Assembly (NCBI GenBank): GCA_024401475.1
Contig: JAKSKZ010000042.1
Coordinates: forward strand, 1-33,982
From: Paludibacteraceae bacterium
GTDB lineage: Bacteria > Bacteroidota > Bacteroidia > Bacteroidales > Paludibacteraceae
Direction of reading: 5' to 3'
Length of the DNA stretch: 33,982 nt
Each line of letters opens with the position of its first letter. Within the stretch, counting starts at the first letter, position 1. Positions 14,601 to 21,647 of the stretch are shown in pieces. The translations under genes and the position numbers were made by a program. The notes beneath the pieces are model-generated. The model had not been told where the DNA came from and did not search any database. It worked only from the letters and a program-made list of their open reading frames with translations.

Positions 14601-16031
14601 ATGGAAGAGTTAATCGCGTTATTTGAGTCGCATACGGGGTTGGAAAATCCTAAATGTGCAAAAATTGCAGGAGAGGGATCCAACCGTTGTTATTATAGAT
14701 TGACGGCTGGCAATCATTCTGTTGTTGGTGTTAAGGGAGAAAGTGTTGAAGAAAATAACGCATTCATCGAAATTTCTAGTCATTTCTCTAAAAAAGGATT
14801 GCCAGTTCCTAAGGTCTTGGCTCATTCGGAGGATAAACTGTACTATCTTCAGGAGGATTTAGGCGACACTTCGCTTTTCAAATATATTTCAAAAGGGGTT
14901 GCGACGGGGAATTTCTCTGAGGAAGAAGAAGCAATGTTAATGAAGACGGTTGCACTTCTGCCCGACTTGCAGTTTAAAGGTGGTGATGGAATGGACTTTT
15001 CTGTCTGCTATCCACAACCTGCTTTCGATAGAAGATGCGTGATGTGGGATTTGAACTATTTTAAATATATGTTCTTGAAACCGCTGCGTTTGGATTTTTC
15101 GGAATCAAGATTGGAGGATGATTTTGAGCGGATGTGTGGTGATTTGTTGGAAGAAAATTCCGAAACTTTCCTTTATCGTGATTTTCAATCTCGTAATGTG
15201 ATGGTTAAGGATGGTAATCCTTATTTCATCGATTTCCAAGGTGGACGCAGAGGTCCAATCTATTATGATGTGGCCTCCTTTGTTTGGCAGGCTCGTGCGA
15301 AATATCCTGATTCGTTGAAAGAGAAGTTGGTGGAAGGCTATCTTGCTGCGGCAAAAAAATATCGCTCAATTGATGATGCCCAATTTAAAGAGCGACTTCG
15401 TCTTTTCGTCCTTTTCCGTAATTTACAGGTTTTAGGTGCTTACGGATTCAGGGGATTATACGAGAAAAAAGCTCATTTCATCGAAAGTATTCCTTTTGCG
15501 GTGGCGAATCTGAAAGATTTGTTGCGTGGTGGATTCCCTAACTATCCATACCTCTCTGATCTATTGATGAAATTGGTCGAGTTGCCATCTTTGCAAATAA
15601 AGGAGAAGCCTTCCGAAAAGCCCGTTTTGAAAGTCTTGGTGTATAGTTTCTCTTATAAGAGAGGAATTCCTGAAGATCCGAGCGGAAATGGCGGTGGTTA
15701 TGTCTTTGACTGCAGAGGCGTGCATAACCCTGGACGTTACGAGCAATATAAGCCTTTGACAGGATTGGATGAGGGCGTTATTCGCTTTTTAGAAGACAAC
15801 GGAGAGGTTTTCCGTTTCTTGGAAAACATATATGCTTTGGCAGATGCTCATGTGGCACGATATATTGAACGGGGGTTTTCTCATTTGATGTTCTCTTGCG
15901 GATGTACGGGAGGCCGACATCGTTCGGTTTATTCGGCTCAGCATTTGGCCGAGCACATTGCCAAGAAATTCGGTGTGGAGGTTGAACTCATTCATCGCGA
16001 GCAAGATATTACTCAAGTTTTTAATGCTTAA
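14601..16031 (+). CDS. APH-type (AmgK-like) sugar kinase fused to a RapZ C-terminal domain, 476 aa
   Basis: Residues about 5-330 form an aminoglycoside-phosphotransferase-like kinase. It has a nucleotide-binding lobe (GEGSNRCYYRL), a hinge segment (YYLQEDLGD), the catalytic loop YRDFQSRN (D194) and the metal-binding FIDFQGG (D211). The closest functional theme is AmgK/MurK-like amino-sugar kinases. Residues about 343-470 match the RapZ C-terminal domain: SFSYKRGIP, DCRGVHNPGR and SCGCTGGRHRSV. In E. coli RapZ that part binds glucosamine-6-phosphate and RNA. The architecture therefore suggests sensing or phosphorylation of amino sugars in cell-wall recycling. A TTG at 14580 extends the frame by 7 codons; I prefer the ATG at 14601. 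The cellulase gene follows after 52 bp. Confidence 0.85.
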   Translation: MEELIALFESHTGLENPKCAKIAGEGSNRCYYRLTAGNHSVVGVKGESVEENNAFIEISSHFSKKGLPVPKVLAHSEDKLYYLQEDLGDTSLFKYISKGVATGNFSEEEEAMLMKTVALLPDLQFKGGDGMDFSVCYPQPAFDRRCVMWDLNYFKYMFLKPLRLDFSESRLEDDFERMCGDLLEENSETFLYRDFQSRNVMVKDGNPYFIDFQGGRRGPIYYDVASFVWQARAKYPDSLKEKLVEGYLAAAKKYRSIDDAQFKERLRLFVLFRNLQVLGAYGFRGLYEKKAHFIESIPFAVANLKDLLRGGFPNYPYLSDLLMKLVELPSLQIKEKPSEKPVLKVLVYSFSYKRGIPEDPSGNGGGYVFDCRGVHNPGRYEQYKPLTGLDEGVIRFLEDNGEVFRFLENIYALADAHVARYIERGFSHLMFSCGCTGGRHRSVYSAQHLAEHIAKKFGVEVELIHREQDITQVFNA

Positions 16032-16083
16032 ATTCCGATGGAATGGGTTGCTTTTGAATAAATTAAACCATAAAATAGATTAT

Positions 16084-17868
16084 ATGATGAAACGATTTTA
16101 CTCATTAGCATTATTGGCAGCAATGGGAGTTACGACAGTTTCGGCGTATGACTTTGGATCTTATTCCGATGCTTACTCGAACGCCGATTATCGAGAGGCT
16201 CTTAATATGGGGCTTAAGTTTTTCGGTGGCCAGCGTTGTGGTGACACTCACAATTGGATGTTGGAAAACAACAAATCTGTCACAAAGAAATATTGTCATA
16301 CAAAGGATGGACAAGGTTCTGTCAATGGTGGTGGAAATGGTAATTATGATTTGACTGGCGGTTGGCACGATTGTGGTGATCATATCAAAGTGGGAACTAC
16401 AATGGGCTATGCTGCAACATCATTGTTGATTGCTTACGATCTATGGCCAGAGGCTTTCCAAGATAACTACGACGGAGCATACGGTGCACCTAATGGTATT
16501 GCCGATGTGCTTGACGAGGCAAAGGTTGCAACAGATTATTTCATCAAGTGTTTCCCAAGTGATGGATGTTTCGTTTACTATGTTGGTTTCGAAGGCGACC
16601 ATAATGCATGGGTGACCTCTTCCAAGCAATCTGGCATGTCGGTTGCCAATGGTGGTGATCCTCGTCCTGTTTGGACTGCAACTGACAAGGGTGGACCACA
16701 AGCTGCGAATTATGCTTCGGCTCTTGCTTTGATGGCAATGAAATATCCTGATGCGGCTTATCGCCAAACTTGCAAGGAGTATGCTTTGAAGGCTTATGAA
16801 TATGCGAAGAAGACAAAGTCGGCTCACGCTTCTATTCCGATTTTCTATAGCAATCCTAACCAAGAGTGGACCGACGAGTTGTCGTTGGCTGCTATATTGC
16901 TCTATAATATGACGGGCGAGGAGCAATACAAGGCCGATGCTTTGAACTATTTGGCTGGTAAATGGGAGTCTAACTCGCCATTGGCTTGGGATACAATGAC
17001 CGATTTCTCTTATTATTACATTGCAAAGGCTGATCCAACTGCCAACAATGGTCAGGGTGGTACTTATGCAAGTTTCTTGGAGAAGAATGTCTTTGGCCTT
17101 CACTTGGGTAATGCAAAGAGAGATTCTAACGGATTCCCTTATTATACGAACAACTGGGGTACGAACAAGTTGGCTTGCGGTGGCGCCGTGGCGGCTGCTT
17201 TGTGGCTGAAATTGGTTGAGGATGGCGTTATCTCTACTTCTCAAAATGTAAATGAGGCGAAGAATTTCAACGCACGCATTGTTGACTATGTTTTGGGTAA
17301 GAATGAGTTCAATCATACTTTCTTGCACGGATTCAAGGGCGATATGCACTTCCGTATTCACCACCGTAATGCAATGGGAAGAAATGATAATCCACCATCA
17401 GATACAAAAAACACTTGTGATTATATGTTCGCCAGTGGCGGTTTGATTGGAGGTCCTTCAAGCACGGGCGTTTTCTCTAATATTGTTGAGGGAGGTGCTT
17501 CTTATACTGAGACAGAGGGTGGTTGTGACTACAATGCTCCATTTGTGGCGGCTATTGCAAGAATGGTGGCAGAGAAGGATCCTGTGGACAGAACAGATGT
17601 TGAGGAGGTTCGCACGATGACAGATCGTAGTTTCTCGGTTTATCCTACTCGTTTCAGTGATTATGTGGTAATTGATATGATTGAGCGTGCATATGATAAA
17701 GAGGCTGTTGCAGAATTGGTCTCTTTGGATGGTAAGCTTGTTCGTCGTATGAATATCTCAGGCCAAATGTCTTCTGTTATAGAGACTCCTAATTTGACTC
17801 CAGGTATGTACTTTTTGCGTATTAGCAGCGAAACATCATCCGTTTCGTATAAGTTGATTAAGGAGTAA
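16084..17868 (+). CDS. Secreted GH9 endoglucanase with T9SS C-terminal signal, 594 aa
   Basis: This is a glycoside hydrolase family 9 beta-1,4-glucanase that inverts configuration on cellulose or mixed-linkage glucan. The signal peptide is residues 1-21 (VSA then YDFG). The catalytic domain runs about 22-500: GGWHDCGDHIK gives the base aspartates D96 and D99, HHRNA (426-430) is a substrate-binding signature, and E478 in ETEGGCDYNAPF is the predicted acid, four residues before D482 as in the family. There is no Ig-like or CBM module. Residues about 515-594 form a type IX secretion tail (NLTPGMYFLRI, then a K-rich end), implying export through a T9SS and surface attachment or release. An upstream in-frame ATG at 15958 lies inside the kinase gene; the ATG at 16084 gives the signal peptide. 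Confidence 0.95.
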   Translation: MMKRFYSLALLAAMGVTTVSAYDFGSYSDAYSNADYREALNMGLKFFGGQRCGDTHNWMLENNKSVTKKYCHTKDGQGSVNGGGNGNYDLTGGWHDCGDHIKVGTTMGYAATSLLIAYDLWPEAFQDNYDGAYGAPNGIADVLDEAKVATDYFIKCFPSDGCFVYYVGFEGDHNAWVTSSKQSGMSVANGGDPRPVWTATDKGGPQAANYASALALMAMKYPDAAYRQTCKEYALKAYEYAKKTKSAHASIPIFYSNPNQEWTDELSLAAILLYNMTGEEQYKADALNYLAGKWESNSPLAWDTMTDFSYYYIAKADPTANNGQGGTYASFLEKNVFGLHLGNAKRDSNGFPYYTNNWGTNKLACGGAVAAALWLKLVEDGVISTSQNVNEAKNFNARIVDYVLGKNEFNHTFLHGFKGDMHFRIHHRNAMGRNDNPPSDTKNTCDYMFASGGLIGGPSSTGVFSNIVEGGASYTETEGGCDYNAPFVAAIARMVAEKDPVDRTDVEEVRTMTDRSFSVYPTRFSDYVVIDMIERAYDKEAVAELVSLDGKLVRRMNISGQMSSVIETPNLTPGMYFLRISSETSSVSYKLIKE

Positions 17869-17943
17869 AACCGAAAAGTTTATAAAGAGTCACTTGTTGC
17901 AAAAATTAGAAACGGTGAATTTATAGAGGTCATTTTATAAATG

Positions 17944-17979
17944 AACAAAGGCGGGAACCACAAGATTCTCGCCTTTGTT
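17944..17979 (+). terminator. Rho-independent terminator of the GH9 gene
   Basis: AACAAAGGCG (17944-17953) pairs perfectly with CGCCTTTGTT (17970-17979), with further partial pairing inside the loop. The T-tail is short and interrupted (GTCTTA). Confidence 0.7.
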
Positions 17980-18003
17980 GTCTTATGAGGGTTCAAATGG
18001 ATT

Positions 18004-18690
18004 CTACTCTAAAAACAATAAAAATCGTTTTTCTTTAGGCTTCCTTAAATACCATTTCATAAAAGGATTTAGATGAAAGGATAATGCTTGTTGAGGACAG
18101 TTTTTTACGCATCGTAAGCATCTGATGCACTTGTTGTCGGGTGTGCCGTTGTGCATGGCTTGGCAAGGGCAATTTCTTGTGCATATTCCACATTTGTTGC
18201 AATCCTCTGAACATTTGATCTTTACGCCGATTCTGCTGCGAAAGTCAGGAAGGAAATCCGCGAATATGTTTTTCTTAAAACGCTTGATTGAGATGGAACG
18301 TTCGGAACTTAAATTGGCGAATATGGGGTGTAGCAGATTGAGGTCAAAAATGTTGCCTTCGGAAAGGTAGGAGTGTCCAGTCGGAACGTAGGCTGCGGCA
18401 ACCATCGTCCCGTTGATTAGTTGCGACGCTTCATGTAAGACATTTCCGAAGGATATGCGTCCGTAGGTGGCGATGAGTACAAATCGTTTGGCATCTATTT
18501 TAGGAAGGCCATCTCTGACTATTTGGGGGATGTTTTGACAATAGACAGGAAAGACTACAATCGCAACGTCACAGACTTGGAATTTGTCTTTGTCGAAAGA
18601 AATTACATCGACGTTTAATGCTTGTGCACAATAATCGGCAATCTCTTGGGTGTGCCCACTTCCTGAAAAGTAGAATACTTTAGTCACCAT
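18004..18690 (-). CDS. EFR1-type flavodoxin/ferredoxin protein, 228 aa
   Basis: Residues about 1-140 are flavodoxin-like: YFSGSGHTQEIA is the FMN phosphate-binding loop, and FPVYCQNIP and ATYGR follow. Residues about 155-205 hold two [4Fe-4S] ferredoxin motifs: C164-x2-C167-x2-C170-x3-C174-P and C188-x2-C191-x2-C194-x3-C198-P. This is the EFR1 family, an electron-transfer protein of anaerobes with unknown partners. The longer frame starts at 18723, but the ATG at 18690 (MVTKVFYFSGSGHT) fits the flavodoxin N-terminus. That ATG overlaps the upstream gene's stop by 7 nt (ATGGTGA), so translation is coupled and the upstream PP-loop protein is the likely redox partner. Confidence 0.88.
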   Translation of the reverse strand: MVTKVFYFSGSGHTQEIADYCAQALNVDVISFDKDKFQVCDVAIVVFPVYCQNIPQIVRDGLPKIDAKRFVLIATYGRISFGNVLHEASQLINGTMVAAAYVPTGHSYLSEGNIFDLNLLHPIFANLSSERSISIKRFKKNIFADFLPDFRSRIGVKIKCSEDCNKCGICTRNCPCQAMHNGTPDNKCIRCLRCVKNCPQQALSFHLNPFMKWYLRKPKEKRFLLFLE

Positions 18691-20081
18691 TTTTCTTCGA
18701 TGAAATGGGTCATAATTTTGCATTCGGGCAATTCTTCCAAGGAAAAGCCAAGGTGAGTTTTTATCTCTTGGATGGATTCTTCCCTTGAAAGTGCTTTGTT
18801 GCCTGATGCCAATGCTATTTCGAGGGCACTAAATGGAATCATCTTGCTTTTGCATCGATAAAACCGGATGAATTGAGAGTATTCCTTACATTTCTCTATC
18901 TTGCAGCTTGTATGCAACCCTTTTGTATTATCGGGCAGGGCCACCCAACCGCACTCTTTCTCAATTAATTCTTTAACGCTTTTCCAGTCGTAGGTGCCAC
19001 CGCTGATCTTGTCAAAGTCAATTTGGACAAAGGCGGGAATATGCCCTGTCCACGAAGATTTTCGAATGCTTCGTTTCAAGGGCTTGACAATGTTGGGCAC
19101 TTGGTGAATGGCTTCGACAACATTGGATATGAGGGCATTGCTATATCCTGCCGCCTTTTTTATCCATGGGTCTCCGTAAGCAAGTTGCTTCATTGTCATC
19201 AAAGTGTGAAATTGTCCTCTTTTTAGAGGGGGGCGAAGGGTTAGTAGCCGACCAACATTGATGAAAAATTGTAGAGCTTTCATTTTCGGAAAGGCGTAGG
19301 CTATTTTCGGTGCCAATCCATTGTAATATAGTCCGATGAGTTGTACTGGCTCGTTGCCTGCGATGAAATAGGGCACCCGTTCTTCCACCAGAATAGGGTA
19401 GAAGAGTATGTATGCCAAGGAGGGACATGCACAAGTGTTACCGCTGAGTTCGTACAACTTTTTGTAAATAGTCTGCATGTCGGAATTGTTGACATATCGG
19501 TTGACGAACTCCACCGTGGAGAAATGTCGCTTGGCATTCTCTATGCTTTGACGGGCATTGTCTGACATGTAGGGAATCTCCCAAGTCAAAGCCAGTACCC
19601 TCAATTTCTTTACTTTAGCTAAATAGTATAAGAGATAGGTGGAGTCTTTCCCGCCAGTGTAAAATAGAGCAACGTCGAAACGTGAATTTTTTGCATGAGG
19701 TATCTCTGTGATAAGGGGGACGACACTCCTTAACTCTTTCGCCAGTTCTTTGGTTTGGCATATCGGGCATTCACCTTTTTCATTGAATTCCAATCCTGGA
19801 ATCATAAACGTATTGGCAGAACAAGTAGTGCAAAATTGAGCATCTTCAATTCGCTCGGGAGTTTTTCTGATTTCGGATAAGGGAACTATTTGTGTGCCAA
19901 TTAGTGGTCTTAAAATGCCGATTTCATCGGAAGAAAGCTCCTTGGGGAGTTGCTGGATTATCTCTAATTGTTGTCTGGAAAGCTTTGCTCTGTTTTTTAG
20001 CAGATGCTCTTTGTTGCGAAGCCCATAGTAGTAGAGTGTCTTGCCTTCAATTATCCAACGGTTTTGCAGCGAATAGATCAT
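18684..20081 (-). CDS. WbpG-like PP-loop ATPase with extra cysteines, 465 aa
   Basis: This is a PP-loop (adenine nucleotide alpha-hydrolase) enzyme that should adenylate a carbonyl or carboxylate. The PP-loop is YTGGKDST (K145, D146, S147). It is preceded by a zinc-ribbon-like pair, C84-x2-C87 and C105-x2-C108 (GECPICQTKE), the same order seen in WbpG/PseA-type N-acetyl sugar amidotransferases. Unlike WbpG it has an 80-residue N-terminal extension, a C-x-C at 217/219 and a C-terminal set C377, C393, C398, C410 and C454 that could hold a metal or Fe-S centre. No HisH/HisF-like glutaminase partner is nearby. The gene is sandwiched in an operon: 8 bp after the thioredoxin-fold gene and overlapping the EFR1 gene. 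Substrate unknown. Confidence 0.75.
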   Translation of the reverse strand: MIYSLQNRWIIEGKTLYYYGLRNKEHLLKNRAKLSRQQLEIIQQLPKELSSDEIGILRPLIGTQIVPLSEIRKTPERIEDAQFCTTCSANTFMIPGLEFNEKGECPICQTKELAKELRSVVPLITEIPHAKNSRFDVALFYTGGKDSTYLLYYLAKVKKLRVLALTWEIPYMSDNARQSIENAKRHFSTVEFVNRYVNNSDMQTIYKKLYELSGNTCACPSLAYILFYPILVEERVPYFIAGNEPVQLIGLYYNGLAPKIAYAFPKMKALQFFINVGRLLTLRPPLKRGQFHTLMTMKQLAYGDPWIKKAAGYSNALISNVVEAIHQVPNIVKPLKRSIRKSSWTGHIPAFVQIDFDKISGGTYDWKSVKELIEKECGWVALPDNTKGLHTSCKIEKCKEYSQFIRFYRCKSKMIPFSALEIALASGNKALSREESIQEIKTHLGFSLEELPECKIMTHFIEEKW

Positions 20082-20089
20082 GGATGCCT

Positions 20090-21475
20090 TTATTTTTTTA
20101 AGATTTGTTCCATCAGCATCCTTAATTCATCGCTTGGAGCTGCGCCTCTTGACAATAAGAAATTAGACTCTTTGTCGATTAGCATGAAAGATGGTATGTT
20201 TTTGAGTCCAAAAGCTTTCTTCACCAAATCGGGCTCGTTTGCATTTAAGAAAACCATCTTGTTTCTGAAGTTAGACTCTAAAGATTTGATGTGGTTGATG
20301 TCGTCGAAAAGAAAAACATTGACAATTTCCAAACGATCTTTATATTGATCTTTAAAACGGGAAAGTACAGTCAAATCTTTGTGGGTTTGGTCTATTCTTG
20401 AATTACAGAAGTTGATATAGACATATTTGCCTTTGTATTCGGAAAGTTTGTGAGGCTTCTCTTGCGTGTCTATACCTTCCAAGTCAGGAGCAGGCGAGCC
20501 AGAGAGATTAATGGATGATTTGACGATGACATTGGCAAGTAGTTCTCTGTTGCTATCGGAAAGTATTCCTCCGCCGAGTTTTCTCATCATGCTTACCAAT
20601 TTTGTCCTGTCGTAGAAATCACTGTTGGACAAGTCGTATAGAATTTTTATGCCAACCAACTCTTTCAAGTTAGAGTCGGTCAACCCATACTGATTGCTTA
20701 ATAGAGCAAAAAACATCTTGACATTCTCTGTTTCGATAATTTTGTCGAATAGGGCGCTGATTTCTATCTCGTCGCGTTTGCGTCGAACAAAGTCGTCGAA
20801 GATGCTGTTGAACAAGTCCCAGAATGCAGGATTGTGCACGTCTGCCCCCACCTTGTTGAATTGGCGGATAAGCGAGTCTTGCTTGATTTTAGGAGCTAAT
20901 GAGAGCAGTAATAAATAGCGGTATTCTTTGAACTGGAATTGAAAATCATCGTCTAAATCGATGAAAATCCGCCTCAAGTCAGAGATGGAAGCTTGGACTG
21001 AATCGATAGGGGCACCATAGGTCATGTGCTTCATCGTATAGAAATCGAAAGCCTCTTCGAATTCCATCATCTGATAGTTGAGTTCTCCTTTCTGAAATTC
21101 TTTTGCTTGAAGCAAATAGTCTGATGGCTCGAAGTAAGGGTCCAATTTCATGGGGAGATTGCGCTCTCTGTATGCGGGGAGAATAATTTCGTAATTTTTG
21201 CCCGGTTGCATGAAAATGAAACCATTATAAACTTCCATAGGAATGAAAGCTTCCGTTACTTCGTTGATGTTAGCGCTGAGTGTGAAATTTCCTGCCGAGT
21301 CAACTTCGGTTTCTGCTATGGTTTTCGTTCCGTTGATAATTTTATCCGTATAAGCCAAGAGACTTAACTTTTTCCCTGCATAGTCTTTGGCCACGCCAAA
21401 CAATTTCGTCTCAGTGGCACTTGCACTCAATGAACATAGTACAAGTAGCAGACACAAGATCATTCTCCTATTCAT
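20090..21475 (-). CDS. Exported TlpA-like thioredoxin-fold protein lacking CxxC, 461 aa
   Basis: The signal peptide is residues 1-20 (SASA then TETK). An N-terminal beta-rich domain (about 25-115) resembles the DUF4369 domain of Bacteroidota TlpA-like proteins. A helical middle section runs to about 320, and a thioredoxin-like domain fills the rest (KYVYINFCNSRIDQ, then KNIPSFMLIDKESN with the cis-proline). Where active TlpA proteins have WCxPC, this one has CNSRIDQ. It has a single mature cysteine, so disulfide exchange is not possible in the usual way. It is probably a binding or structural derivative. It is the first gene of the operon with the PP-loop ATPase (8-bp gap) and EFR1 proteins, and a -7 box lies at 21500-21507. 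Confidence 0.8.
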   Translation of the reverse strand: MNRRMILCLLLVLCSLSASATETKLFGVAKDYAGKKLSLLAYTDKIINGTKTIAETEVDSAGNFTLSANINEVTEAFIPMEVYNGFIFMQPGKNYEIILPAYRERNLPMKLDPYFEPSDYLLQAKEFQKGELNYQMMEFEEAFDFYTMKHMTYGAPIDSVQASISDLRRIFIDLDDDFQFQFKEYRYLLLLSLAPKIKQDSLIRQFNKVGADVHNPAFWDLFNSIFDDFVRRKRDEIEISALFDKIIETENVKMFFALLSNQYGLTDSNLKELVGIKILYDLSNSDFYDRTKLVSMMRKLGGGILSDSNRELLANVIVKSSINLSGSPAPDLEGIDTQEKPHKLSEYKGKYVYINFCNSRIDQTHKDLTVLSRFKDQYKDRLEIVNVFLFDDINHIKSLESNFRNKMVFLNANEPDLVKKAFGLKNIPSFMLIDKESNFLLSRGAAPSDELRMLMEQILKK

Positions 21476-21499
21476 GCAACTGTGTTTTTGTATATTTTA

Positions 21500-21507
21500 C
21501 AAATATA
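21500..21507 (-). promoter_or_regulatory. -7 box of the thioredoxin-fold/PP-loop/EFR1 operon
   Basis: TATATTTG on the minus strand matches TAnnTTTG, 24 bp upstream of the ATG at 21475, so the leader is very short. It overlaps a small inverted repeat (TTGTA..TACAA). Confidence 0.5.
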
Positions 21508-21647
21508 GAGCATTTTGGAATATGGAAAGAACTTTTGATGTAGATATTTGAAGCCGATAACTATGGAATAGACGAAAAAAAATACGAAATTTGCACTTTC
21601 AAAGAATGGGAAGGCTTTAGTCTTTCCTCCAAAAACTTAGGTACACG

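Noticed and set aside
14432..14683. N-terminal extension of DUF4286 to 14683
   Set aside because: It crosses the divergent promoter boxes and lies antisense to the kinase start; the family begins at MMIFN.
15958..16083. Upstream start of the GH9 protein
   Set aside because: It lies inside the kinase-RapZ gene and gives no signal peptide; the ATG at 16084 does.
16441..17364. 307-aa minus-strand frame inside the GH9 gene
   Set aside because: It is long but entirely antisense to conserved catalytic-domain codons, has no family motif, and is a typical shadow frame.
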